Below are positions 13,301-28,300 of a stretch of 64,000 nucleotides of DNA, in pieces. Every line of letters begins with the position of its first letter. The stretch's first letter is position 1. The position numbers and the translations under genes were made by a program. The notes under the pieces were generated by a model. It saw nothing but the letters and a program-made list of their open reading frames with translations. It ran no database searches and was not told where the DNA came from. This stretch comes from Dugong dugon (taxonomy: Eukaryota; Chordata; Mammalia; Sirenia; Dugongidae): the NCBI GenBank assembly GCA_030035585.1, contig CM057482.1:60330828-60394827 (forward strand), given 5' to 3'.

Positions 13301-16300
13301 TTGTTCAAAATGGAAAAGAAGTAAATATATCAAAATCTCACAATCTCCATGGTCAAATCTGAAGTCTGGGCTTCCTGATTCTGCTAACCAACCCAGGTTT
13401 ACATGCCTGCTGGAAACTGTTCTGGGTTCATACCTAACAGCCCGGTTCTAGTCTGCATGTGAAAATCCCTGAACACTTCTCTTTTAAAAAACAACATTTT
13501 TGTATCTCATAAATAAAGACTTCTAGACTATTAAGTAGGTTAAGAGGTCTTACCATAGGGTTTCCCGGATAACCTGAGTTTCAGTAACAAAAACTCTGTC
13601 ATCTGGAACATATAATGAATCACTGCTATACAAGTGTTGATCCCTATTAGAGAATAAATATCAAATGCCAACATAAAGAGATCTAATTAAGTAAAAATAC
13701 ACATCTCAAAGATTATATGCAATTTAATGGTATCTTAATCAACTAAACAAATACTTTAGGCATCCTCCCATATTCACTTTCAAGAGTCAACTGAAATACT
13801 CTCAGACAAGCCCTTTCAGAACAATTTCAACTGCTATGTTTATTGCTGATTTAGGCAAATGTTTTAAAATGAAGCATTGTTGTTTTTTGGAAGACAGTAA
13901 CTGTATTTTTGTAATAAGGGCAATAAAACAAACCAAATATGACCCAATATACACCAATCAATTCATTCTGAAAATAACAACAAAAATCAAAACACAGATT
14001 ATAATTCTATAATAACTTCATTATTTTTAATAACAATTAATAACTAAAAACTGTATTTAAGTAGAATTGCTAAAAAAAAAAAAAAAAAAAAGAAAGACTA
14101 GAAAAAAATCTGGCCAGTTTAACTTACAGGGAAGTACTCAGTGATTTAAATCATACATCAAACTTTCTTCTACCATTATATTAAATGAAAAATTTAGCTT
14201 CTTACCAGACAGCAGCTAAATTGGAGTGTAAATGTAAGCTATGAGGAAACCAAAAGGACCTGGCTGTCCAGTACTGAAGGACCACATGCTCCTCTAGCCA
14301 GCTCCGGCCATCTGTCTCATCTACAAGAATAAAATTTAATAAAAAGTTTAAGTTTATAACAGTTAATAAAAACCTCTTGGTCAACTTTGCCACTATATCC
14401 AGACTGAAGTTCCTTTCAAATATATAATAATTTGTTAAAATAACAGCTACCCAATAAGATTTATATATTCATTTATTTAAAACCATTGAGATATTGAGAT
14501 ACACATACAATGTTTAATTAAATGCCATTGGGTAGAAAGTAGAAAAATATTGTTCAATTTTAAAATAACTCCATCAATGAAAAGATACAAACAGGGTATT
14601 TGAATAGTCCAATAACCATTAAAGAAACTGAAATGGTAATCAAAGACATTCCTCAACCACCCCTAAGCTTCAAGACTGGTATTAAACTTTCAAGGATTAG
14701 ATAATCTATATTTTACACAAGTTGTTTCAGAGAATAGAAAAGGGAAGTTGCCTAACTGTCTATGAGGCTCATATAACGTTGATACTAAAACCAGATAAAG
14801 ACATGATAAAAAAGTAATTCATTGAAGTATAAAGATGAAAAATCCTAAATTAAAAAACAGCCAACCCAACCCACTTTAATAATGCATTAAAAAAAAAAAC
14901 AACACAGTATGTTAATGGAGGGGAAACACCTTAGAACAGGAGGGCAAGAATGGCTGCACAACTCAAAGAATGTAATCAATGTCACTGAACTGTACATGGA
15001 GAAACTGTTGAATTGGTATATGTTTTGCTGTGTATATTCTTAACAACAACAAAAAATAAAACAGATTATAAAAAAAAAAACTCAATGGTCAAGTAGGCTT
15101 ATCTATGGAATTCAAGGATGATCCAGTATCAGAAAATCTATCAGTGTAGTAATAAAACCAAAACCACTGCCTTTGAGTCAATTCCAACTCATAGTGACTC
15201 TGTAGGACAGAGCAGAACTGCCCCATAGGGCTTCCAACGCTGTAAATCTTTACAGAAGCAGACTGCCACACCTTTCTCCCGTGGAGCGGCTGGTGGGTTT
15301 GAACCGCTGACCTTTCGGTCACCAGCTGAGCTCTTAACTATTACTGTGCCACCAGGACTCTTCAGTGTAGTAATAGAGTAAAAGAAAAAAAATAAAAGGA
15401 TTATCTCATAAATACAGAATAGTATTTTATAAATTCAACATTTATTTTATGATTAAGCATTCCAAGAAAAACAGGAATAGAAGAAAATTGTCTTAATTTG
15501 GTAAGGCCACATACCCAAAACCTATTCCAAAAAAACCCACTTCAGGTGCAATCCCTTTCAGGAATTTCATGTCAACCCCCTTAGGATGAGACCAAGTCCA
15601 GGATGTCCACTCTTACTGCCACTGCTTACTACACAGACCAGACTTAACACATCAGAAAGAAGACATGACCATCATGTTATGAAGAGGATATAAGAAGAGG
15701 TAAGAAGAGATAAAATACTCAATATTTGCAGATGATATTGCTCATTTATATAAAAAAACCCAATAGAATCAACAAAATATTATAATTAATACAAGAGTTC
15801 AGCAAGGATGCTGGACAGAAGATAGACTTACAAAAACCAATAGTGCTCCCCTACACCAGCAATAAACAAAACAAACAAACAAAAAAAACATTCACAACAA
15901 GAAAAACTGGAACATAAGTAGAAAATAATTATCAAATGAATACTTAAGATCTTTATAAATTTCCAAAATCTAATAAAAGACATAAAAAATAAGAATAAAT
16001 AGAAAAGAAAAAGACATCAATTCTCCCCGAGTTATATCTACAAATTCCAGGTGAATTTTTAAAAAGAAATTTATCATACTGTTTCTAAAATGTGTATGGA
16101 TTGTTGCTGTTGTTCTCAGGTGCCATCGAGTCGATTTCCAACTCATAGCAACTCCATGTGACCGAGGAGAACTGCCCCATAGGCTGTAACCTTTCCAGAA
16201 GCAGAGTGCCAGGTCTTTCTCCTACAGAACTGCTGGGTGAGTTGGAACAGTCAACCTTTCAGTTAACAGCCAAGCGCTTAACCATTGCACCACCAGGGCT

Positions 16301-19300
16301 CTTTGTATATGGATTAAAGGTTCACAAACAGTTAATTTCAAAAAAGAGCAAAGAGGTGGGGGAAGACTTGCCTTTATGTATTAATGCACATTACAAAGCG
16401 ACAAAGCATGCAACAGTCTGTCTGTTCCTGGGTCAGGTTCATGCTAAGGGAACAGAACACAAAGTTTAGAAAGAAATACACGTACATATGGGAACCTGAT
16501 ATATGATAAAGGTAGAATCACAAAGTAATGTGAAAGAAAATAGAATGTTTTCTAGATGTTTTTGGGAAAAGTGACTCATGACATGGGAAAAAAACAAGTT
16601 GGACCTTTTAAGTTCACTCCATATACAAAAGTAGACCTAAAAACCTAAACGTAAAATATAAAAAAGCAAATAGAAGAAAAACAGAGGGGAATATCTTTGT
16701 ATGGAAAAACTTCAAGACCCAAATACTAACCATATCATGAAAATACATGGGTTTGATTACAAAAAAGTATAATAAAATCAGTATGTGTCTGAAGGATACC
16801 ATGAAAAATGTTAACAGTCAGGTGACTGACTAGGAGAAGGTATTTGCAATATCTAAAACCTAGGAGTTAATATCTAAACATACAAACAACTCTTAGGGGT
16901 GGGAACAGGCAGGAAGGACATGAAACCTTTTTCAAAAGAAAAACGAGCAATTGACATCTATGGAGAAATTCACAGAAGGGGCAAGCCTGAGTGACCAACA
17001 AGGACAGGAGGATGTCCCCCAAATCACCAGTAGTCAGACAAATGCAAATTAAAACAACAATGGCCACAGTAAGAAGGGTGAATTTTATCAAGTACTAACG
17101 AGACTGCGGGGGGCAAGAACTCAGAGAAACTCTTGCACAGGCCCCTAATGGACACACGAGGATGTGGATAATATACCAGATACAGTGGAAGGGCAGCGAA
17201 GGCACCTCAGGGGCTATCAACAAGGGGTGGATAACAGAAATATGGCAGTTGCAAACTGCAGAATATAATGCAGCAGTTAGAAGCAGGAGAAGAGATGGAC
17301 ATACAGCAATGTGGATGGATTTTAAAAAGACAGTTGAATGAAAAAAGTAACAGAACAAAACTTAAACCAAAAAACCAGTTGCTGTGGAACTGATTCCAAC
17401 TCATGGTTACCCTATGTGTCAGAGTAGAATTGCGCTCCAAAGGGTTTTCAATGGCTGTGATCTTTTGGGAGTAGATCACCAGGCCTTTTTTTCCGAGGTG
17501 CCTCAACGCGGATCTGAACTGCCAAACTTCTGTCAGTAGCTAAATGCTAACTATTTGTGCCACTGAGGGATTTGAAGAAAACTTACACATAGCATAATAC
17601 CAATTATGTAATTTAAAAACATATAATACACTAATCAACACAATGTATTTTACAAGCACTCAGAGGATCTGAGAACAATGATAGCAAACACATTAGAATA
17701 GGTGCCTGTGACTAGGCTGGGAGAGAAAGAGAAATAGGAGTGGGAATCTGAAATAGCAGCAGAGAAGTTAAAAGGCTCTGCAGAGACTAATGATGAGAAT
17801 GTACTCTGAACAGGATTAATTCCACACTCTGCCCTGGAGGTCCAATTTAAGAATTTTTCAAAAAGGAAAGAAAAGAGAAAATTAACGTGTTACATGAGCT
17901 TTAACTACTTCATATCCAATTTAGCAAGGTCCAAGTGAAGTGAATGGGGCTCAGCCACAGACACCTATGCCAGTTTCTCCCACTGTGTGACCATGACGAA
18001 CTTATTCTCTTTTTCATTATCTACAAAATGAAAAAGCAGGATTGGATGACTTATTCCCTAAGGTTGCTTCCAGCTCTTTCTAGATTCTACCAGTTCATAG
18101 TTCCTCACTAAAAGCTAAAAAACAGACATTCAAATTAAATTGTATAGATCTTTTCCTTTTATTTAGTTACTAACATCAGCAAGGAGTCCCTAGGTAGTAC
18201 AAACAGTTAACTTGCTTGGCTGCTAAATGAAAGGTTGGTGGTTCGAGTCCACTCAGAGGCACCTCAGAAGTTCTGGTGATCTACATCTGGAAAATCAGCC
18301 ACTGAAAATCCTGTGGAGCTCAGCCTACTCTGATACACTAGGTTGCCAAGAGTTGTAGTCTCAGCGGCAACTGGTTAACTTCAGCAAAGTCAATCCTCCA
18401 GTAAAAGATAAATTGAGACATTTAGGACCAACAGAAAATTCTCAGAACTATTAAAGAACAAAATGGTACTATTAAATCCCTATTCAGCATTAACTCTATA
18501 ATGTCTCTTAGGCACTAGAGAAAAAAAGATGAACTAATGGTCACCATGAGTCGAAATCGACTCAACTAACATCAACAATGGTTTCAAAAGATTTGCTTTG
18601 TAAGGATGGTAAAATAGATCAGTATCTTGAATCACATGGAACTGATTCTCAAAATCTGCCTTCCTTCTAGGGAATTCCTCTATTAGAAAATGATGCCAAC
18701 ATCCAAGAACACAGACTACCTTTCCAGCTGACACGAGGCCCTGGTTTTCTGTTTGGAAGTTGTTCTTCTAACGGTGTCCTGTCCACCTGAATCCCAGAGT
18801 CCTCTCTGCTTAACGGCTGTTGATCATCTTCATCTTCACTTTCTTCAGACCAATTCTGATTCAAACAAAACAAAACACAGCTTACCTTTAGAGAATATAA
18901 CAATTCAAGCTATTTAGGAAAAAAGATTAAGAAAAATTCAGAAGCAAAAACTATACCAAATGAAATCTGTTTTCTAAATGTCTTCCAAGTACCCGTTAGT
19001 ACATTAATGAATTATTTTTGGTGACAAATATCCCAAGATTTATAGCTCCTTAAAGGATCTTTGTATTTACCTTCTGCAATTTCCTAGTATTAATAATTTG
19101 GTGAAAAATTTTAATAAATCTTCCATAATTAACTACTCTAGTTAGTGAAGAGTATTCATATTTTAGTTAAGTTGCTCTAGGGTAGAAGGACCCACAAGAA
19201 TCATCTATATCAGAGCATATTTTTCTGTATCTCGCTTGTATTTGTATTTTAAATACAAAACTACTGTCACTTACTGGTGTGTCTACACTTGGAACAAAGT

Positions 19301-22300
19301 CAATTTCTTCACCTTCCATCAAGTATTTTCCCCAGTCAAAATCATCTTTCTTTTCTAAAATGTAAAAGAAGAACCTCATCAGCTTCATTATAAATCTATG
19401 GAAAAAGCCAAGGCTATAAAAAAATGTCTAACGTGACTCAAAATAAAATGTACTCAGAAAATGAAGTTCAAAAATATTGGAACACTCAAATTGCTACTCT
19501 AATACGTTTTACATTTAAACTTTTATATCTTCAAAAATTACTTTTCTTTTGATATATAACTGCAGGTAGTTTAACTTACAAAGTCAAAACTCACATTTTA
19601 AATGAAATTCTGCTTTTCTGAAAGACATAACTGTATCCAGAGTAAAAGAAATATTTTAATTTCATTGACTGTTACAACTTTGTATAAAAATCTCAGTGTC
19701 TAGTAATTAAGTAATAAAACCAATTTCCCTTTATTTTTTATATGTTAAGCCATCTGGTAACGTACCCACTTCTTTATCTCTTGGTGTTCCCACATAATTG
19801 CTGTTTGAAGGAGAATCAGAAAGACACAGAAGAAGTGACAGTATGGAATAATGTGCATCTGTCTTTAAAACAAAAAATAAAGAACATGAATTACTGACGT
19901 TTGTAAGTGCTTTCCAGTTTGAGTAAAGAAAAGATACCCCCATGACATTTATGTCTCCAGTTTTTTTTTCTGGTTTGAGAAAACATGAATTATACCTAAA
20001 TAAATTCTAACTTTTCAACTTTTTTAATAGCAACTGTGTACACAAAATGAGGCTCACAAAGACATCAGAGGGTTCTGAGTTCTATATTTCTAACAATTAA
20101 AAGTCATATGAGTGGATGAGACTTTTCTCTCCCTAAGGAAACTGAAATGTCTTTGGAGGATAACATTAATTGACTATTCTCAAGTGGCAGTATGTATTAT
20201 GAAGTTTAGGAATGTTCACGTATACTGGCTTTAATCTTCACGGAAGCAGACTGACAGGTGTTTTCTCTGTGGTGCTCCTCGGTGGGTTTGAACCACCAAA
20301 CTTTGTATTACCAGATGAGCGCAAACTATTTGTGCCACCCAGAGAACAGATAAAATGTAAGAGCCAATTTGTGAGAGGAAGAATTCAAATTTGGTTTGAG
20401 TCACATTGAATTTAAGGGACTAGCAATTTAGATGGTGATGTCTTGCCAACTGAATTCATGGATTTAGCGGAGGAGAGAAAATGTGTTGCACGAAAGACTT
20501 AGACTTAAAAAGCATGCATACATTGGTGATATTTGAAACCAGGAGTTACGGAAAGAGATACAAAGAAAATAATCATACAGATTCAAAGAATACATGTTCT
20601 AAGTCAGTACATGGGAACCACAGTGAGGTGACCCATCAAGACTTAATAAGGTTGCCCTCAGAAGTTTATACCACATAACCCACTGCCGTCAAGTTGCTTC
20701 TGACTCATAGAGACCCTACAGGATACAGCAGAACTGCCCCATAGGGTTTCCAAGGCCATAAATCTTTATGGAAACAAACTGACACATCTTTCTCCTGTAC
20801 AGCGGCTGGTGGGTTCAAACCTCTGACCTTTTGGTTAGCAGCTGAGCACTTTAACCACTACATCACCAGGGATCCCTTTATACCATGCAGCAACACAAAA
20901 CACATCCAAGAAGAGATATTTCAAAATCTTAAAACGATAGGATGATTTCTAAAAATATTCCCTACTTCAAGAACAGTCTTGGCCCATAATAGATAGTCAA
21001 TAAATATTAACTGGCTGTGAAAAATGATTAAGAATTTTAATTATAATGAATATTCATTTCCAAGCAAAGAAGATACTAATGAGATGTCAGGCTGATCAGA
21101 GGTAGAGGAATGAAAAGGCATATGTTGAACGTGCCCAGCCAGGGCACTTAATCCTTCCGTATGGCCCTGGAGTAGACTCACACACACTGTGGAAATGAAC
21201 AAGTGGGGATATTTCAGGCAAAAACTCACACACACTGTGGAAATGAACAAGCGGGGATATTTCAGGCAAAAACTGCAGGACTTACTTTTATGATTGAGCA
21301 TTTCAGGCTATTGAAATCATAGACCTCTCCTGGTTATGTTTCTAGGCACACCTAGAAACCTCCCGATTATATAATGCTAAATGGAAATGAATATTTATTC
21401 TCCTTGATCATTATATTTCATACTGTAAATTAATAAATAGCCATTATGTTAAACAAACAAAACAATGTTCACATACAGAAAGATACGAATCAAAACTGCA
21501 ATGAGATACTATCTCACCCCTGCTAAAATGGCACTGATCATGTAAAATGGTACAACCACTATGGAAAATAATATGGCACTTCCTTACAAAACTAGAAAAA
21601 AAACCTTATGATCCAGTAATCCCACTTCTACGTATATACCCTAGAGATGTAATATCTAAAGACATAATCAGACATATGCACACCTACGCTCACTGCAGCA
21701 TTACTCACAAGAGCAAAAAGATGGAAGCAACTTAAGTGCCATCAACGGATGAATGGATAAACAAAATGTGGTACAAGCCTACAATGGAATACTATGCAGC
21801 TATGAAGAATATGATGAGTTCTCAAAATATATAATGTGCATGAATCTGGAGGACGTGATGCTGAGTGAAATAAGTCAATCAAAGGACAAATACTGTATGA
21901 TCTCACTATTATAAAATGACAAGAACAGAATACACGTAACTGAAACCAACGATCACTGGTGGTTACTAGGGATAGGGGTGTGTGTGTCGGGGGGGAATCC
22001 CTCTCTAGATAGTAGACACTTGTCATTTCTGGCAATGGGAAATATAACACAAAATGTGGGTTAAGTGTGCACAGCTTGACCAAGGTAAATGATGTCGCTA
22101 AGAAGTATGCAAAAAAAAAAAAAAAAAAAAAAAGATCGCATGTGCTATGACATATACAACTGTGGAACAAAGACCAAAAGATAGGTGACAGGAGTGTGGT
22201 TACATATGTATGTATGCATGCATACAAGTGTCCAGGTATATATATGTGTGTATATATGTGGACATACAAAGATGTATCCATATGCAGGTATATATATGTA

Positions 22301-25300
22301 AGTGTACGCATCCATATAAACTCATATATAAAATAAAGCACGTAGGGGGCACAAACACAGGTACTTCTTAGACTTAAAACCAAACACCTCACGGTATTGG
22401 CTTACAAAGCCTGAAAGTTTAGGACCATAGTTTCGTGGGACAGCTCAGCCAATTGGCATAATATAGTGCATACAGTTTATGTTCTACATTCTAGTTTGGT
22501 GAGTAGCATCTGGGGTCTTAAAAGCTTGTGAGCAGCCATCTAAGACACAACTATTGGTCTCTACACATCTGGAATATAAGAGAAAGAAGGAAACCAAAGA
22601 CACAAGGGAAAGACTCAGAGAAGAAACTAGTCCACAGGACTAATAGTCTACATGAATTACAATCTCATCTACCCTGAGACAAGAAGAACTAGATGGTGCC
22701 TGGCTACCACTACTGACTGTCTTGATCAGGAACATAACAGATGGATCCTGACAGAATGGGAGTAAAATGTGGAACAGAACTCAAATTCTTAAGAAGTCCA
22801 GACTTACTAGACCAGTTGAGACTGGAGGACTCCCTGAGACTATCACCCTGAGATACTCTTTAAACCAAAACTATTTCATGAGTTCATCTTTTAGCTAGTA
22901 ACAGACTGGCTCATAAAATAAGCAATATCATTTATGAGTACAGTGCTCCTTTAAAAAATCATCTATATGAGATCAAATGGTCAACATTTACTCAAAAGCA
23001 AGGATGAGAAAGTAAGTGGGCAAGGAAACAGAACAACCAGAACTGTTTGAAAAATAATGAGAAAGTTGACACACTGTGAAAAATGTAACCAATATTACTG
23101 AACAAACTATGTAGAAAATGTTAAAAGGGAACCTAATCTGCTATGTAAACTTTCACCAAAACCACAATATTTTAATAAAAATTATTGCAATCCAATAATT
23201 TAGAATATACTGTATTTTACTTAATATATACCACATTTTACCAAATGGACATTGAGATTTTTTCCAATCTTTTACTATCACAAAATGTATGTCATCGTCA
23301 TCTCATTAATTATGAAGTTTACCTGTACAATAAATTCCAAAAAAGGTGAAATGCTAAGTTGAAGAGTATCTGCATTTGTAATCTTGAGAAATGATACCAA
23401 AATGCTCTCCAGGGAGATTAGATGAATCTGTACTCCTACCAGTATAAAATTACCTGTGTCCACACATCTTTTATTAATCAGATCACTGAAAAATTGTATC
23501 TCAGTGTTGCTTTAGTTTGCATCTCTCTCGTTATGAAAGGGTGAGCATTATTTTCTTATAAGTTTAAAAGTTATCTTATTTTCCTTTACTGTCTTTTGGT
23601 GCTCTGCTTGATTTTCTATTTGACTGTCAGCTTTTTTTTATTTATAAGATTGATTTCTAAATTATTAGCTGGGTAGGAAAGAGTTAACGCAGCATGCCTG
23701 AGTTGCTGCAACTTTACACATTCCCCAAATGGGCTTGTTTTCATGACTGGCCCTTTGGTAGACCCGGGGAATTGAGTTCTTGGAATAATCTGAGTGTTTT
23801 GTGTGCTTGGGCCTTGGACCATCCTGTTCCAGTTTGTGCAAACAGTATGATTTATGGTGAACACCTGCTTTCCTTTAGGGGGTCTGCAGCCTCAGGGATT
23901 GCAATCCATCACATAGGCACTATATGTCTATGTGACCAGCCCCCAATAAAAATCCTAGCTTCCCCACCTCAGGAGTGTGCACCCTGACACTTGGTGGGCT
24001 TCATCACATCTTGTTGCTGGGGCAATTAGGTGTGTCCTATGTGATTTCAGTGGGAAAGGACTCTTGGAAGCTTGTGCCTGGTTTACTCTTGACATTGCTC
24101 CATGTGCCTTTTCCCTTTTCTGATTTTGTTTTGTGTCCTTCCACTGTGATAAATCACAGTTGTGAGTACAATTACATGCCGAATTCTGTAAGTCCTTCTA
24201 CAGAATCACTGTGCCTGTGGGTGGTCTCAGGGACCCTTGACATGTTAGCTCTTTGCCCTGTGATATGAGCTGAAAATACTCATCCCAATGTATTTTGTCT
24301 TTTGACTTTAATTCCTATGATTTCTGCCAACAACATTATATGAATACTGGTGAAAAAAATGGAAAGAATAAAAATTTTCAACAAATTGAAATGCTTCTGT
24401 AAATTATGTTCCAATCATAGGGTAAAATACTGCCTAGTCATTAAAAAAAATTTTTTTTAACCAAGTTTTAGTACATTAAAGTTAAATTATTTATATTAAA
24501 TAAAAAGCAAGTTTCAAAACTGTATAGCATAATCTTGTTCCTTAGAAGCAAGAATGGCGAGACCTCGTCTCACATACTTTGGACATGTTATCAGGAGGGA
24601 CCAGTCCCTGGAGAAGGACATCATGCTTGGTAAAATGGTCAGTGAAAAGAGGAAGACCCTCAACAAGATAGATTGACACAGTGGCTGTAACGACAGGCTC
24701 AAGCATAACAATGATGGTGAGGATGGCGCAGGACCAGGCCGTGTTTCGTTCTGTTGTACATAGGGTCACTATGAGTTGGAACCAATTTGACCCAGTTTGA
24801 CAGCACCTAACAACAACAAGTTACAAGACAGGAAGAAATGTACATACCTATTTTTTGTTTTTTTTACAACATCCCGAAAATACTTTAACCAACTTTGAAA
24901 AAAAATGTGATAAAATATATTATATGAATATAATTATGTGAGTAGTATAAAGAATAAGAATAATCCTAATATAATCCTTCCTTTTTTACTAAAAAGGAGG
25001 TGTTTTAATAAAATGTTGATTTGTAGGAGATACTCTGACATACTAATTACAAGTGAGGTTTAAGAATGTATTTTGAAATGTCAGCTAAGAAGGATTAAGG
25101 TAAATATCATGAAACACAAACTCAAAGAGAATAAAACATGCTACTAGCTGCAAGGAGCTCATTTGATGCCAGTCACTAGTTGTGAAATGCCATTCTTCAC
25201 TAAAGAAGCCAAGGCTTGGAGAAATGGCTGATTCCAGAGATGAAGCTGGGCAGCAGAAAATGAGCCTAGAAGTTCTTGTTGCACTAGAAAGTAATGACAT

Positions 25301-28300
25301 GCTCAAAGAACGATGATGACATATCAAAAGGCCACAGGAAAAGAGGCTGGAACAAGATGGTGGCATGAGCAAATCTACACTCTTCTCCCCCAACAAAAAC
25401 ACCAAAAAACAAAAACACAAGCAGAAATGGGCAGAACTGACATTGTCAAAGAACTCTGGAAACCAAAGGGTTACAGCAACTAAGGAAATGCTAAAACTAG
25501 AAAAAGGTAACTTCTATAAGGTAGGAGAGTTTTAGTTTTCTAATTACCTGCACCCTACTCCCTCCTTGGCTTCGTGTGGCCATCTCAAAAGTAGCAAGGG
25601 CCAGCACTCCCAGAGAGGGAGCCTCATCTTTGGCTCCAGACAAAGCAGAGCAGACTTTACTTGGAAATTTTTGTGTATGTCTGTTCTAACTTGTTTGGGG
25701 GCTGCCTAAAGGTCTGAAGCAAGGCACACATCTTGGTTTGGCTTGTCTCAGAGCTCATGCAGGGATAAGGGGCGGTACGTAATGCCCAAACTGCTCAAAG
25801 GCTATAGCCAGCCTGGCCTGTGGGTGCCTGGAGCTAAAGACTACGAATAGGTGCCAAAAGACTGCAAGGAGAAGCCAGGGTGAGAGTTTCTTTTGGAAAT
25901 TAAGGCTTTCAAAAGCGGTTATACAGTGGAATTGAGAAAGCCACACACATGTCCAACGCTCAGAAATTACCTGAAAAGACCCTACACTTTCACCTTCGAT
26001 GAAACACATTACAAGCCTAGTTAAGTGTTAACTAAAGGCCTGGCACAGAAACAATCTGCAAAGACTGGAAAAGGTTTCTTTTTCTTTTTCTAGTTTTGTT
26101 TTGTTTGATTTTCCTCCATGTTCTTCCAGGAAATCTCTGTTGATACACTAGCTGAACAAAAGCCAAGGAAGAGACTTCAGTGTTCACACACATACAAGAG
26201 AACAGTCTTTGCAAAAATAGTAGGTCACTAAACAAATGGAAGACTACAGGCTTCAACAACTAAAAAACAAAAAACCAGCAAACCCTAAGGAAGGGGAAGA
26301 ATCTGATTTCTAACATTACCAAATATTAACATGCAAATGCTTGAGTTTCCAAAAAAATCACTAGGCAAACAAAGAAACAGGGAAGGACAATCCATTCAAA
26401 ATTGCAAAATAAAATGACAAAAACTGTCCCCATGGAAGCCCAGATTACAGACTAGAAAATGACTTTAAAACAATATTAAATATGCTCAAAGAACTAAAGG
26501 ATCAGGAAAATGGTAGAGGAACATGAATAAAATGAGACTATCAATAAAAAGAATGAATTTTAAAAAAGGACCAGACAAAAATATTGGAGTTGAAAAGTAC
26601 AATAACTGAAATAAAAAATTCACTGAAGGGGTTCAACAAAAGATACAAGTTGGCAAAAGAAGAACCAGTTAAAGTAAGACAGGATGATTGAAATTATTGA
26701 GTATGAGGAGCAAAAGGGAGCCTACAGGAATTGTGGGGCACCATGAAGCAAACCAACATATACATCATGGGAGTCCCAGCAGGAGAAGAGAGAGACAGAA
26801 GGGGCAGAAAGAATATTTGAAAAAACAATGGCCCAAAACTTCCCAAATTTGACAAAACACATTAATCTACACATCCAAGAAGCTCAACAAACTCCAAGCA
26901 GGATAAACCCAAAGAGATCCTCACCAAGACACATCAAACTCTTGAAAACTAAACAGAGAGAATATTAAAAGCAGCAAAAGAGAAGTGAATCATCACATAC
27001 AAGGGATTCTCAAGATTGAGCACCAATTTCTCTTTAGAAACCATGCAGCCCAAAAGGCAGTGGGATGACATATTTAAAGTGCTAGAAAGAAAAGAACTGT
27101 CAACCAAGAATTCTATTTCCAGTAAAACTGTCCTTCAAAAATGAGGGCAAAATTGAGACAGTCCCAGACAAACAAAAGCTAAGGGAGTTTGTTACCACAA
27201 GACCTGCCCTATAAGAAATTCACTTCTCTTTTGCTGCTTTCAATATTCTTCAGGTTGAAATGAAAAGACACTAGAGAGCAACTTGAAGTCGTATGAAGAA
27301 AAAAAGATTCTCAGTAAAGGTAATTTCATGGGCAAATATAAAGGTCAGTTTTATGGTGTTTTAGGTTTGTAACTTTACTTGTTATGTCCTACATGAAGAG
27401 AAAGACAAATGTATAAACAGTAATAAATTTGTTATTGGGCACACAATGTATAAAGATGCAATTTGTGACAACATAAAGGAGGGGAGAAGCATTGGAAATA
27501 TTTTTGTATCTTATTAAAGTCAAGATGGTATCAATTTAAATTAGACTGTTATAAATTTAGGATATTAAATATAATCCCCGTGGTAACCACAAAGAAAAAT
27601 ATCTAAAAATATACACAAAAGGAAATGAGAACAGAATCAAAATGGTTCACTATAAAAAAATCAACTAAACACAAAAGGACGACATGGATGAACCTTGAAA
27701 ACATTACGCTAAGTGAAATACATTAGACATAAAAGGACAAATGATGTATGATATGAAATATAGAATAGGCAAATGCACAGAGACAAAAGTTTATTTGTGG
27801 TTATCAGGGCCTTGGGACGGGAGGGGGTGAGTTACTGCAGAAGGGATACTGAGTTTCCATTTGGCGTGATGAAAATCTTTTTGGAAATAACGCTGATGGC
27901 TGTACAACATGGTTAATGTAACTAATATCATTGAGATATACACTTAATAATGGTTAAAATGGCAAAATTTTTGTTATATGTATTTTATTACCAGGAAGGG
28001 ATGGTGAAGCCACAGGAACCAACTTGGGCTCCCACTGGTCAAATCTGGGACAATATGTGAGATATTTACGTAGTTTCATAGCTTCTCCCCACAAATTACT
28101 TATTAATAATGAAGAGAAAAATAATAACTCTGTAGTGATGGGCCTGGCACAGTATCACCTTGATCAGTGACTGAAGTTAATATAAGTAATACTGGGACAA
28201 TCCGACATCACGTACCTCCTTAAATGACAAACACAGAAGGACACAACATCACCTCTGTGGTATTCCTGCTAAAAATGCATCACACGAATCATATGAGGAA

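Larger units (their letters stand above)
15079..17870 (+). mobile_element. Old L1, ORF2 to 3' end, broken by three SINEs
   Basis: Sense L1 ORF2 text (GGAATTCAAGGATGATCCAG; CTACACCAGCAATAAAC) continues through ORF2-like and 3' UTR-like sequence. AfroSINEs at 15155, 16103 and 17370 interrupt it. Frames are destroyed. Confidence 0.7.

Noticed and set aside
21742-22392. A 216-codon minus-strand open frame
   Set aside because: It lies antisense to an L1 3' end and covers its A-run and TA/TG microsatellite. Composition is low-complexity.
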